Source: Arthonia radiata
Lineage: Eukaryota > Ascomycota > Arthoniomycetes > Arthoniales > Arthoniaceae
Direction: 5' to 3'
NCBI GenBank assembly: GCA_002989075.1
Contig: PSQN01000012.1
Coordinates: 1,302,001-1,366,000, forward strand
Length of the DNA: 64,000 nucleotides
A program made the position numbers and the translations under genes. Below, piece by piece: positions 12,255-25,048 of this stretch. Position 1 is the stretch's first letter. Each line of letters begins with the position of its first letter. The notes under the pieces were generated by a model, which did no database searches, was not told the origin of the DNA, and worked only from the letters and a program-made list of their open reading frames with translations.

Positions 12255-13407
12255 ATGGTTTCCGTTATGCTCGCTTTCCTTGCCTGTGCCTGCTCTGCGA
12301 TCGTAAACGCTCTGCCAGCTACACCTGTTGACGCACAGGCTGTCAGAACGGTGACGGAGAACGTGACAGCCGACGTATGTCAACACGTACTCTTGTATCC
12401 CACATGATAGAAGCTCGTCGAGCCCACGTCCCAGCTCCGCACGCACTCATCAAGCGAAGGCATTGCACTATTTAGCACGACTGACTACCTCCAGTTTGAT
12501 CCCATAATCAACGCAGCAGGCAGCGGTTACATCCAAGAAGGCTGTAAGCACCCTCCCACCACAACACTCACCACAACACTCAAACACAACCAGCAAGCTC
12601 ACAACCCAGATCCCCCCGGTCCCTACCGCAGCCTGAACTGGACCACGGTCCCCGGATTCTACGACGTACGTGACCCCCAGATTACCCACGCTCACCACCC
12701 CCAGCAGCTCACCACTCTCCAGATCTTCGAAATCCCAGGCCAGCCGCAGTCCCCCGTGATACCACAGTCCGGCGGGTACGAGACGGTGTTCGGCTACGGC
12801 TACACGTCGCCCCAGGGCCCCGTCAGCATCGGCGCCGCGTACCCAAATTCTAGAGTCCTCAATTTCCACATGTTCGACTTCTACTACGGGTGCACGGCGC
12901 CGGTGAATAGCCCGAATCCGGGGGAGTACCCGCGCCCTGAGTTTTTACCGTGTAGTATCACGGTCAAGGGGTATCGTGGTGATAACCCTGCGGTGGAGCC
13001 TGCTGTCGGTGAGTATGCACGCATAGGGCCCTGGGTCCTCTGCGGGTCTGAATTCCTCGAGTCGTTGGCGCTACGTGAAACGACTGCTCCCGGTCCCGTT
13101 GCCATGCACGCTGTTGAAAAGCATTGTGCTAAGACGCCATCCGCAGCCCAAGCGGTCTTCAACTTCACGCCGCAGATATCGACCGGTTCCTTTGGCGGTA
13201 ACTACTCCACCATGAATCATGCTGTGCTTCCGGGCAGCTTCAAGAATATCAGGTGAGTCGTCAGCTGGCTAGGGAGAAGCAAGGCGCTGATTTGTCTTCG
13301 ACAGGACTGTCACTTTGAATGGGACCACCTCGAGCCCGCAGGCTATTTCGGGGCCTACTGTCTATCTTGACACGTTCAATTACGCAGTGACGAATGTTAC
13401 GCTTTAG
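12255..13407 (+). CDS. Secreted protein of unknown function
   Basis: Five-exon model: 12255..12374, 12411..12543, 12598..12665, 12723..13252, 13305..13407, about 317 aa. It begins with a clear signal peptide (VSVMLAFLACACSAIVNA, then LPATP). The mature part has N-glycosylation sequons, several Cys (FYYGCTAP, LPCSITV, GPWVLCGS) and ends in YAVTNVTL. Introns 2-4 have good borders and keep phase. Intron 1 as drawn is only 36 bp (GTATGT...GATAG), which is short; a weaker donor at 12351 would make it 60 bp, also in phase. Frame continuity from 12411 argues that this exon is real. I know similar secreted beta-rich proteins in dothideomycetes but no named family. Confidence 0.65.
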
Positions 13408-13846
13408 CATGTATTGGAAGAGTGGGATGGGAGGTCTGAAGCTGGACGTTGGCCTTGGATTTCGAGGCATGTGTCTGGCGAGGATCCTTACTTTGAGATC
13501 TTGAGGGTTGATCGAAGGTCTTGGAGCTACGAGGTGGCTATCAATAGCCTAGCCCAAGCCTCCTGAGACTCTCGGATAGTCAAAAAAGGTGTGCAGACTG
13601 ATCGGAAAAAGCAGGTGGACAGGATCCGTTCAAAGCTGCTTGGTCTATTTGAGACTGGCTTGACGTGTGGAAAAGTACGCACAAGGTAGCTACGGTAAAC
13701 ATACAATGAAATCCTTCCCGAACCATGGTGTCCTGCGCTGGTTGTGGCGAACCGGATCCACGTCGCCGCTGACGGCCGCGTACTTATTCCCGGGCTACTC
13801 GCTCTTGCCGTAAACAGTGCCAGAAAAGTAAGCAGAAGACGCCAGC
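13408..13846. other. Intergenic region between convergent genes
   Basis: About 440 bp between the stop of the secreted protein and the stop of the minus-strand mucin-like gene. Nothing recognised. Confidence 0.45.
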
Positions 13847-16490
13847 TCAACCTAGAGTGGTCAACCCATAGTAACCCCACTGACCGCAATTCGAATTGCT
13901 AATATGTATCGGGTATTGGCTTCTTGGATTTGTATTGACGTAGAAAGCGGCACTGAGAGCCGTGCCATCGCAAACACTATTTTGCGTGGAAAATGGGCTA
14001 TTGAAGTTCTGCGTCGTCAGCGCGCACCTGAATCCGTCGTAATATGCGGTCTTGCAAGCGCCGCCAGCTTTGACGCAGGCCACGCAGCAGTCGTACGGCG
14101 CGGTCGGCCCAGTCGGGTACAAATTCGTTTGCGCATTGGATCCGTATTGATCAGCGTACGCGATCGGTCCCGGGGGATCTTGGTAGGTTCCGGGAAAATG
14201 AGAGACTATGTTGTTCGGCTGACAGGCACCGTACGTGGTAGCAAGTGGTGGCGTGATCGTAGTGGTCGTGGTAGAAGTCACGGTCGAGGTTGACTGGCCG
14301 TGATTGTTAGTGAGACAACAGCATATGTGAGACGTCGTGCCCGTGACTTCAACGTAATAGACTTGCACTGATACGATAGGTCCGTTCGAGGCGACAGCCG
14401 ACCAAGTTGGCAAGGAAACAGGGCAAGAGTGATGGCAAAACATACCGATACTACTGTGCCGGTCGTGATCGTGCTTGTCGAACTTATTGTTGTAGTTGTG
14501 CTCGCATCTGGTACAGGCGCTGTGGACGTTGATACGATGGTGGAGGTGGTCTGTCTAAGTCAGCTGCGCGAAACAGTGATATGCGGGGTAAACTGCCGGC
14601 TAAGATCTCCGCGCAGTGTGCGGGATGAAGGGTTCTTCTGCGAGGCAGCTTGAGAAAAAAACGGGGACCTACAGTCTCTGTAGCCGTCGTCGCCGGTGCG
14701 GTGAACGTCTCTGCAATGGCTGTAAAAGTGCTCGTGACGGTGGTGAAGATGTCTAGTGTCCCGGAACAGAGGACACCTTGGGTGTATTGCATTGGTGGTG
14801 TGCTCGGAGATGGCGTAGGGGTGATACTTGAAGATGGCGTCTCTGTGCTTGAAGATGATGTAGTAGTAATGCGTGAGGAAGACGTCTCTGTCCTTGAAGA
14901 TGGAGTCCCTGTGCTCGTAGGTGACATAGCTAGGCTTGTGCTTGAGGATGATACACCTGTATCTGTACCTGAAGATGATACACTTGTGTCAGTGCTAGAT
15001 GGTGATATGCTTGATCTAGAAGTTGATACACTTGCGTCAGTGCTAGATGGCAGCGCGTTCGAGCCTGACATTGATACACTAGCGTCTGTAGTTGAAGACG
15101 ACGCACTTGCGTCGGAGCTCGACGATGGTACAATTGCGCTCGAGCTTGAGATCGATACACCTGCCCCTGTACTTGAGGATGATGCACCTGAGGGTGATGC
15201 ATTTGCGTTGGTGCTGGATGATGACGATGCACTCGAGCTTGACGTTAATCCACCTGCATTCGTACTTGAGGATGGTTCACTCGACGGTGGAACATTTGTG
15301 CTGGTGCTAGATAATGATGATATACCTGAGCTCGAGCTCGAGGTCAATCCACCTGCATTTGTAGTTGAGGATGACCCAGACGATCGTGAAACACTTCCGT
15401 CAGTGCTGGATGATGGCGATGCACTCGAGCTTGAGCTCGAAGCCGGAGTGCTAACCGTCGGTAAGGTTGATACCCCTCTGGCTGAAGACGATGACTGCGT
15501 ACTGCTTGAAGACGGCAATGGTGTGGTACTTGAAGATGGCAGCGGGATCGTGCTTGAGATTCGTGACGACGTGCTAGAGAATGACAGCGACGTGGGGCTT
15601 GAAGATGGTGTTATTGTTTTACAGCTCGTACTCGAAGATGGTGGTGAGGTGCTGCAGTCTTGGAATTGCACGAAGGGCACTCGAAACACCGTTGAACAGC
15701 TCGTGCTGCCTGGCTTCACTGTTGTGCTACAACTTGTGCTCAAAGAAATCGTCGGTGAGCTGGAAGCTCTCGTGGGCGTTGCACAGCTTGTACTTGAAGA
15801 TGCTGGTACCTCTGTGCATCTCTCGATCAAAGGGAATCGTAACAACGTTGCACAGCTCGTGCTAACAGGGCGTGTCACTGTCGTACAACTCGCGCTCGTG
15901 GACGGTGTTAGCGTTGTAAGGCTTGGGGTAGATCGTGATGTAGTCGTGCTGGCTCGCTGAGCCTGAATCTGACGTGCAGCAAGCTCAGGCGCGTCTTCAG
16001 CTGGTAACCAAGTTGAGTTCGTACCAGCGTCATCGTCGCGCTTGGCTTTCTTGTAGACGCCCGGGTACCTTGATGCTACAGGCGTGAATCCAGGAGAGTG
16101 TGGGATGGTATACGTGCTGCCAACTCCAGTAATTTGCGTTGAAGTCGAGACAGTCGAAGTAAAATACGCGGTATCGGTAGTGGTGATAGTATTGAAGAAG
16201 GTAGTGGTCGAGCTGAAAGTATCCGTAATCTGGGAGAGAGATGTTACAGTAGTCGAGGTCTCGTAGATAGTTGAGCTGGACGTCTCTGGTTGCGGTGTGA
16301 TGGTCACGGAAGGAGTGACCGTAACTTCCGCTTGCGCACTTTGAGTCGCAGTAACGACATTGGTAGACGTAGTGAAAGAATCGACTGAGCTTGTGCCTAC
16401 GCTAGTCAAGCATGTCTCGGAGTAACTTGTAGATGACTGAGCGAAGACCACGCTGGGAAGTAGGGAAAGGACTGCAAGGATCAATGCCAT
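13847..16490 (-). CDS. Secreted Ser/Thr-rich mucin-like protein with Cys-rich C-terminal domain
   Basis: Three-exon model on the minus strand: 14673..16490, 14446..14550 and 13847..14293, giving 788 aa. A signal peptide (LILAVLSLLPSVVFAQ) opens the protein. A Thr-rich region follows, then Cys-containing repeats of the type STSCxTxxR (about residues 195-290), then a long Ser/Thr/Pro tract to about residue 550. Such tracts are usually O-glycosylated cell-wall or surface stalks. The last exon encodes a compact Cys domain (CCVAC, then three single Cys) resembling apple/PAN-type or fungal surface modules; this assignment is tentative. The introns (122 and 152 bp) are longer than local norms but avoid stops and keep phase 0, and the second has a textbook CTAAC branch site. 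No GPI signal is seen. Confidence 0.7.
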
Positions 16491-17589
16491 CTTAGTGGAG
16501 CCGCACCACGAAGCCCGAGCTGGACGCGAGCGCAGCCTTCGATAATGGTAACGTGGTCGAACAAGATAGCCGTAAGTAAAAGCTTTTTCTTACGCTTTTT
16601 CTCCAGCAAGGGGACTACCTGGCTTTTGTATCGACGCTTCCGCCGAAGTATTTGAAATGCAGAAGCATGACACGACGCTACTGCAGCTCCTTCCGACGCC
16701 TCGAAGCGAAGACTCGGCGCAAGTGTTGCTCGATTGTTAGTGACATCGAAGTGGAGGAAAGCGGACATGTCGCTAGCGCTCAAAGGGTCCACGTGAGGGT
16801 TTATAGACGTATGTGGAGTGTGCCTCTTCCCAATCGAGATGAGTTGCATAGACAGCAAGCGGAAAAAGAATCAAGCTACCAACGCCCACACCATCAACAC
16901 CGTTACTTGGCTCCGATTGCTTGTGTGCTATCGAAACGCTTCAGTGAAGGCGCATAAAGGCTTGTGGACAAATGTGGGCCTGCTCCGTGGGAACTGCCAA
17001 TTCACGGCAGACCCACTTCCGATGAGCAGCCATTAGCCAGCCGCCAGCATCGTTGAGAGTGAATCATGATCTGTACAGTATTTCTCGAGACACAATGCTG
17101 TAATGGAACGTATCTGCGTCGTCAACGAATGAAAAGTCTATAGCAAGGAGCCGAGAAAGGGAATCAATTTTTGCGCGACACGCTCTAACTTCAGCCGTTG
17201 CTTGCACACCTGCAACGAAACAGGCTAAGATGCGAAGAATGCGGGTCTAGAATTGTGGATCCACCGGATCTGGGAACAAGAAGAAGTGGCAAGAATGGTT
17301 CCTGTCCGATGACAGAGAAGGTTGATCTTGCCCCAAGCTGCGGAAATGGCAGCGAGGGCAACGTTGAGTCTGCCAAAGCGAAAAGATCGAGCCATGATGA
17401 TTTTTTGTGCATGAGAATGCTTGGTGAGATATTCTTGTGGCTGCTTCGAAGTTAGTCTTAGTTGTAGTTAAGGATCTCAAAGTGCTTAGTTTCAGTCGGC
17501 TTGTTTAGCGACAGATATAGCCGATCTCAGCTGAAAACAAAATCAATTCTTCATATCTCAAGTCAGAAGACAGAGAGACCATCGTGGGG
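16491..17589. other. Intergenic region
   Basis: About 1.1 kb between the mucin-like gene start and PKS-related sequence. No gene, RNA or repeat is supported. It includes the promoter of the minus-strand gene. Confidence 0.45.
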
Positions 17590-17892
17590 GGTTGTGGCAA
17601 ATGGCCATCGACTAGCTGCATGTTTTCATGGCCATCTTCGTCGCGAAGCACTGAGCCGAGGTCCCGGACAGCGATGTATGAGCCAGCGGCGTTGTTTGGA
17701 TGCACGCTCCTACGCCATTACTGTCCGTTGTAGCAAGGCAAGGCCGACGCCTTGCAAACGCTCGTTCGGCCGCCTCGACTCGGGCATACTAGTCGGAAGC
17801 TGCTCAAACATGGGCTAGCCTTGAGATAAAACCAACTCCTCAAAGGTTGGAATGCCAGCGAGTTCTTCGCAGTTCTTCTTAACACTTGACAG
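17590..17892 (+). pseudogene. Possible decayed ketosynthase sequence upstream of the PKS
   Basis: Directly upstream of the intact KS C-terminus, one frame contains fragments that can be matched to the KS active-site neighbourhood: VVANGHRLA, then SRGPGQ, then LDARSYAIT at the place of DTACSSSxxA, then RLDSGILVGSCSNM at the place of the (D/S)xALVGGxNL segment. Pieces are missing between them, stops follow, and no HGTGT motif is seen. I read it as KS debris, but the match is by eye and weak; it may be chance. Confidence 0.3.
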
Positions 17893-20800
17893 GTCAAGCC
17901 TAACGTGGGGCACGCCGAAGGCGCTTCAGGCATCACCAGCATCATCAAGGCACTTCTCTCGCTTGAAAATCAAGTCGTTCCTCCAAATGTCAACTTTTCG
18001 CAACCAAATCCAAGAAGTGGGTCGCGCTCAAGCGCAAAACTCTGGGTAGGTGCGTACACTGACCACGACACAAACAGTACCTTTCGAAGTAGCAAAGCTG
18101 GCAGTCCCTACCGAGCCTCGTGCTTGGCCAAAGGGTAGGGCCGAGAGGGTCAGTGTTAATTCATTTGGAATTGGTGGTGCAAACGCACATGTGAGTGCCG
18201 CACTTGAATGCGCTATAGGCTGATTTAGCTGACTTAGAGTCTGGCAAGGTCATCGTAGACTCTGCAGCAGCTTGTGGCGTATGTCCTATCATTGCTAATC
18301 GCCGGGTGGAGGTGGATACCACGGAAGCTCGTTTTCACTTGGTGGCCTTGTCCGCCAACAGCGCGCAGTCGCTCCGCACGATGACCAGCAACATCCAGCA
18401 ATACTTAGAAGGGCCGGCATCGTCCACTCAAGACGTGGCTTACACTTTAGGCGCGAGAAGGCATCATTTTGCTCATAGATCGTACTGCATCACTGACGGC
18501 CAGGCTCCTTTTGAATTCTCTAACCCTACAAGGATCAAGTCGCCTGTGCAGCTCAATTTCGTATTCACCGGCCAAGGCGCACAATGGGCTGGAATGGGAC
18601 GGGAGCTACTACAGCATTTTCCAGCGTTTCGAAAGGACATTGAAGCTATGGACAATTCACTGAAACAGTTGTCAAAGACTCCACTTTGGACGATCGACGG
18701 TAAGATATCGATACATACCTGGGAGTCCTACACATTTGCTGACTGAGCTACGGTAAAAGAAGAGTTGTCGAAGCCCGAGAACACAAGCTGTATCGCCAAG
18801 CCCGAAATATCGCAGCCGCTGACAACGGCGGTGCAAATCGGGCTGGTCAACCTGCTGGCCACCTGGGGCGTCAAGCCAGCCGCAGTCATAGGGCATTCAA
18901 GTGGAGAGATAGCAGCTGCATACGCGGCTCACGCCATCACCGCCGAGGCCGCCATCATTGCAGCTTACTACCGAGGCCAAATAGCGAAAGATGCTTCTCA
19001 AGCAGGTGGCATGCTGGCAGTTGGAATGAGTCGAGAAGAGGCCAGCACGTACCTCCGCGAAGGGTAAGTCCTCAGTCATTTTTTCATTCGTGTCGCATCG
19101 TATTGCAGCTACAGGTATTCCGCCCAGAGCTTGTAGCAGGCAACGCGAATGTGTCTGGACTGATCTGCTGTGGCGGACTATGATCGTTCGCTAACGGGTT
19201 GAAACAGCGCGGTCCTTGCCTGCGAAAACAGTCCCGAGAGCGTGACGTTATCTGGTGACATTGCGACTCTAGACGAGGTGTCGAAGCGCATTGCAACTGA
19301 GAAGCCAGATAAGCTGGTGAGGAAGCTGAAGGTTGAAAGAGCCTATCATTCGCGTAAGACTCTGGTCGAAATGGCATGAATTGATCGCTACTGACGCACT
19401 GCAGCACAAATGTGGAAGTATGGAGCCGAGTACCAAAACTTTCTGGAATCCCATGTTACGTCTGCAGAGCCAGTGATACCTTTTTTCTCGACCGTCACCG
19501 GGAGACGGATTGCTGGTTGTAACGAGCTAGGTCCTTGCTATTGGCGCCAGAACCTGGAGAGTCCTGTGCTCTTCCGTTCTGCCGTCCAAGCCATGTGCGA
19601 GCCGCTTCCATCAAGGGCAATATTCTTGGAGATCGGACCGCACAAAGCTCTGGAGGGGCCGCTCCGTCAAATATTCAAATCGCTCAGATTGGAGCCGCCT
19701 CCATCGTACTGCTCCACTTTAGTGAGAGGCGAAAACAGCGCCCAGTGTCTACTAGCCACCGCCGGGCAGCTGTACTCACAAGCTGTCCCGCTAGATTTCA
19801 ACATTGTGACGCCGCCTGGCGAAATTGTGACGGATTTACCGCCTTACGCGTGGCATCATGCGAACAAGTACTGGTGCGAGAGTCGCGTAGGTAACGGCTG
19901 GAGGATGCGTTAATACGGCCCTCACGAACTTCTCGGCGTTCGCGTTCTCGAAGGCAACAATCTGGAACCTACCTGGCGCAATATCCTGAGACTGGACGAT
20001 ATACCTTGGGTTCGCGACCATAAGATCAACGACGACATAGTATTTCCAGCCGCCGCGTACATCGCTATGGCAGGAGAAGCCGTCCGACAGATCCAGCGTG
20101 CTGAAGACTTCACCGTCCGGCATGTGGACATCAAGGCAGCGCTCGTACTGCAAGAGACCGCAAACGCTGAGGTGGTAACGACGGTTCGGCCGGTTCGAGT
20201 GACAAACACTTTGGACTCGCACTGGTACGAATTTTTCGTAGCATCATATAATGGGACGTCGTGGACGAAAAACTGTGTTGGCGAAGTTATAGCAGGGCGG
20301 CAATCTGTTACCGCTGCGCAGACCATGAAGCCTCGGCTCCCGCGCGAAGTTACGTCGAGCGAGTGGTACGCTTCGCTGAAGAACCTGGGAATCAACTATG
20401 GGCCAATGTTTCAGGGCCTCAGTGGTATTATGGCAGACCCAAATGCCGGACATGCCATCGCAAGCGTGGCGGATCAAAAGGACTTGTCTGATGAGAACTA
20501 TCAGTTCCATCCCACCACAATCGACCTTTGCCTGCAGCTCTTCACAGTAGCGACAAGCCGTGGCCTGAGTCGTCGGTTGAACCAGCTTTGTGTGCCGACG
20601 AGCATCGAAGAGCTCTACGTTGGACCTGGCGATGCTTCCATGCAGGTGCAAGTGGCTGCTGCCTCTTCGAAGAAGGGCGCGATCACCGGCGATGCAACGG
20701 TCACGCACAAAGGCGAAGTCGTCCTCGCACTCAAAGGGGGCACCTTTTCGCCCTTGGATAACGCGGACAAGGCCGAAAATATGGACAAGGTTGCGGGAGC

Positions 20801-23800
20801 AAGAATCCAATGGAAGCCTCATATCGACTTCGTACCTGCACATCAACTTATTCGTCCGCGCGTCAGTTATAGGGATGTCCAGGTCGACCTGGAAGAACTC
20901 GCCCTACTTTGTATTCTGGAGAGCCACGACCGCATTGCTTCGATCTCAACCAATATCCCTCACCTTAACAAATATCGCGCCTGGCTCAAATTGCAATGCA
21001 ACCGCGGCGCCAGTGGTGATTTCCCTCTCGTTTCAAACGCCGCTGAGCTGGCACGCCTTGATCATGCAGCTCGTCTTGAATCATTGGCTTGCGCTCGAAA
21101 GCGAGTCCAAGAAGGCATCGGTGCAAGCGTAGGGGAACTTCTCGATCGTGTCGCCGAGCACGCAGCGTCTGTTTTCGCCGGCGACATTGACCCTGTGAAT
21201 CTAATCATACAAGACGGCGGCCTTAAAAGGCTGTACGACTTCTATCAAGATAATTGGGAGACTCGCGACTTTTTCGAACTCCTCGGCCACGCCAGACCGA
21301 CCATGCGAGTGCTCGAGATTGGCGCGGGAACCGGTGGTCTCACGGCCTTGGCCCTTAACGATCTAACGTGGACCAACGGCGAGCGTGGCTACTCGACGTA
21401 TGATTATACTGATATCTCTGCAGGCTTCTTTGTCGCGGCGCAGGAGCGATTCAAAGCCTATTCGAACATCAATTATGCCGTCCTTGACATCAGCGCAGAT
21501 CCCGCTCAACAAGGTTTCGAACCCGGATCATATGACCTGATCCTAGCGTCGAATGTTTGTTTCTCTCCAGTTTTGCTACCGTTGATAGGGCTAACTAAAT
21601 CTTACATAAGGTTCTACACGCAACGCCTGCCCTCAGCTCGACACTGCTCAATGTCCGCAAGCTTTTACGTCCCGACGGTATACTCTTTCTCCTGGAATTA
21701 TTTCCAAGTGAGAACACTAAATATTCCCATTTCGAGGACATTTGCTAATTAACGGCCAGCGTCGAGGAAATTCAATTTCGCCATGGTATGTAATGACATC
21801 CTATTCCTCCACTAAAGATAATGTTTAACGAATTTCAGGGGCTTTTGCCTGGCTGGTGGCTTGGGGAGAACGACGATCGTGTTGATGAGCCGTTTGTCTC
21901 TCCGCAGAGATGGGATCGGGAGCTGCGAGCAGCAGGCTTATCTGGCGCGGACACTGTTGTCTACGACGATGACTTACCCTACCAAGCCAATGTCACTATC
22001 GTTTCGAGGGCTGTCGATGAAGCACCCTCGAGCCGAAGTATAGCACTGCTGTGCAGTTCACCAGAGCAGCCCATGGCACGTCAGGTACAGGTCGCTTTCC
22101 AAAGGCAAGGGTTCGATGTCGAGTTCATTTCGCTGGCTCGACCAGCAACCACCAGAAACGTTGTGTCGCTTCTGGATCTTGAGCAGCCTTTCTTTGGAAA
22201 CGTATCTGCGGATAGTTTCCGATTATTCCAACAGTTCATCGAGCATCGAAGCTGGCACCGGATGCTTTGGGCGACCAGAGCATGTCAGATCAACTGCACG
22301 GACCCGAGGTATAGTCAAGTGCTTGGCTTGGCTCGCACTCTTCGCTCCGAGCTATCGGTAGAGCTCGCTGTGCTTGAGCTCGATCAGATCAACGACAACG
22401 CCCTGGGCTGCCTTATCAACGTCTTCAAAGCTTTTCAATCCCATAAAGAAAGAGTAGACTTCGATCCAGACTTTGAAATTGCAGTGAACGATGGCCAGAT
22501 CCTGATACCCCGATATGCGCGGATTGACATTGAGCAAGAGTTGTGTTGCGTCTCCGACCAAGATCTTCCTAAGAAGCTAGAAACTTCACAACATGGCCGT
22601 CTGCAGACTCTTGGTTGGACACAGTATCAGGCTCCGCCGCTCGGACCCGATGATGTTGAAGTTGATATACGAGCTGTTGGGATGAACTTCAAGGTATGAT
22701 TGTCACGTATAGTCGTCGACGACTTGTCACTGACACTTGGAAGGATATCCTCGTTGCCATGGGTATATTCGAAGGAGCAAAGGATGGACTCGGCCTTGAG
22801 GCCGCTGGCGTCGTCCGAAGGGTCGGAAGCGATGTTCAGCATCTCTGGAAGGGCGATCGGGTAATGATAGACGACCACGGATGCTTCACAACCCGTCACA
22901 CAGTACCTTCAAGACTCTGTGCGCGCATACCCGACAACCTGAGTTTCGAGGAGGCTGCGACGATGCCCTGCGTTTATGGCACCGTCATTCATGGCTTGCT
23001 GGGGGTTGCAAGATTGGAAAAAGGCCAGGTAAGAGCCCAGGAGGAGTAATGCGGCTGAATCCAAAGTACTGACATGGCGAGTAGTCTGTCTTGATACATT
23101 CCGCTGCTGGCGGTGTTGGGATAGCAGCAATTCAGATATGCCGCATGATCGGCGCAGAGGTACTTTAATGTTGCGAGTCCACACATAAGTCACGCTGACG
23201 ACGCTAGGTGTTCGCGACCGTCGGTTCGGAAGAGAAAGTCAACCATCTAGAGCAGACCTTTGGCATACCCCGCAAACACATTTTCAACTCTCGTGATGAT
23301 TCGTTTTTACCCGCCATCATGTCTGCAACATGCAACCGGGGCGTGGATGTTGTACTCAACTCCTTGTCCGGACCACTACTTCACAAATCATGGCAATGCG
23401 TCGCTGAATATGGGAAGATGGTGGAAATAGGAAGAAGAGATTTCATCGGTAAGGGAATGCTTGCAATGGATGCATTCGAAGCGAACAGAGCATTCTTCGG
23501 CATAGACATGGCCCGCATACAAGTCGGAAGGCACGACATCTGCGCAGAGTGAGTCATGGGCGCCCGCAAAACCTATCAAAATTGCTGACCGTTTGAAGCC
23601 TGATTCACAAATGTCTCAAGTTTTTCAGGCAAGGGAGCATTACACCTATAACTCCGATGACGGTGTTCAACGCGTCAGAGATCATCGACGCGTTCTTGTA
23701 CATGCAAAAAGGGCAACATCTTGGCAAGATTGTGATCAAGATGCCTGAGAGCTCTGAAGGACTTAAGACCACGCCTATGAAGCCCGAGACCAGATTCCGC

Positions 23801-25048
23801 TCAGATGCCTCTTATCTTCTGGTTGGTGGACTTGGCGGGCTCGGTCGCGCCGTCTCAACATGGATGGTGGAGCATGGTGCGAGACACCTGATGTTTCTCT
23901 CGCGATCGGCTGGGAAAACAGATTCGGACCAGTCTTTTCTGCGCGAGCTCGAGGCCCAAGGCTGCTCAGTCCAGGTCTTTGCGAGTAGCGCTGCCAACTT
24001 GTCGGAAGTGGAGCACGCTGTTCATAGCGCCTCAGTACCAATTGCCGGCGTCATGCATATGTTACTAGCGTTAAAGGTAAGCAGAACCTAAGTTAGCCTC
24101 AAAATTGTCGGCTCATCAATGTCACAGGACCGCACGTTCTCGCAGATGACCCACGAAGATTGGCAATATGCCATCGAACCCAAGGTCAGGGGCGTCTGGA
24201 ACCTCCACCAGGCTCTTGGCCAAACCGAACTGGACTTCTTCATTATGTTCAGTTCCGTCTCGGGCGTCGTGGGCCAATGGGGACAAAGCAACTACGCCGC
24301 AGGCAATACGTTCCTTGACAGCTTCGCGCAGTGGCGACAGAATCAAGGCCGGCGCGCCTCTACGGTCGACGTCGGAATCATGGAAGACGCGGGCTTCATC
24401 AGTCACAATCCTACCGTCCTCGACCAATTCAAGACGCAAAGCGCGTACACACTCCGAGTTCGCGATCTACTCCCCGCTCTCGAGTACGCGATTGCCGAAG
24501 GCCGGCCACGAACCTCGACCCCCAATACACACAGAAGCTACATCAATGCCAACTTCAGCATCGGTTTGCGGTCCACCAAGCCGCTTTCCGACCCGAGTAA
24601 CCACTCCATCTGGAAACGCGACGTGCGAATGAGCAAGTATCGCAACCTCGAAGCTTCCATGGCAGCGTCTACATCCGAGACGCAAAGCGCAGGCGTATCG
24701 CGATGCCTCGCAGATATCGTGGCCGACCCGTCACTGCTCGACGACGAGGCCACGGTGCGGACCCTTACACACGGGATTGGCATCCAGCTGTGCGAATTAT
24801 TGCTGCGGTCCGAGGACGATCTGGACATAAAGGCGCCGCTGGCGACACTGGGCGTAGACTCGCTGGTTTCAATTGAGATTCGGAACTGGTGGCGTCACGT
24901 GCTGGGGTTGCAGATTAGTGTGTTGGAATTGTTGAATGCCGGTTCAATCGAGCAGCTGGGAAAGATCGCCGTGGAGGGTTTGCGGCTGAAATACGCGGTG
25001 GGCGCGGGAGACAAGGATGAGAAATATTTAGGGATGAGAGCCCCGTGA
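17893..25048 (+). pseudogene. Highly reducing polyketide synthase, N-terminally truncated and interrupted
   Basis: Fourteen exons with phase-consistent introns encode about 2,120 residues in the order KS C-terminal tail ([12 protein letters not shown]), AT ([17 protein letters not shown]), DH (His in WVRDHK, Asp in HPTTIDL), C-MeT (VLEIGAGTGGLT), ER (LGLEAAGVV; HSAAGGVGIA), KR (LLVGGLGGLGRA; FSSVSG, SNYAAG) and ACP (LGVDSLVSIE). A complete HR-PKS is about 2,400-2,600 aa; roughly the first 350-400 aa, including the KS catalytic Cys, are missing. One in-frame TAA at 19911-19913 sits between the AT linker and the DH, inside conserved sequence (WRMR before, YGPHELLG after). Exons: 17893-18016, 18078-18190, 18249-18699, 18760-19063, 19208-19353, 19405-21554, 21611-21707, 21760-21785, 21839-22693, 22744-23028, 23085-23159, 23208-23548, 23599-24076, 24128-25048. 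It probably makes no functional product. Confidence 0.85.

Noticed and set aside
14650-15960. Long plus-strand acidic ORF (436 codons) with Leu-Glu-Asp-Gly repeats
   Set aside because: It is the antisense of the Ser/Thr repeat tract of the secreted protein; repeated Ser codons read backwards give this pattern, and it has no start context or domain.
18006-18077. Apparent frameshift in the KS tail, with a 32-bp gap that looked like a too-short intron
   Set aside because: A 61-bp intron with donor at 18017 (GTGGGT) joins NPR to IPFEVAKL in frame and restores the normal KS sequence, so no frameshift is needed.
19064-19207. Open frame inside a 144-bp PKS intron (ELVAGNANV)
   Set aside because: Skipping it joins YLREG to AVLACENSPES exactly as in other AT domains, so it is intron sequence.
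19891-19953. Possible 63-bp intron that would remove the PKS stop codon
   Set aside because: It keeps phase but deletes conserved linker and DH residues (YGPHELLG) and has a weak donor (GTAACG); a true nonsense mutation is the simpler reading. RNA data could overturn this.
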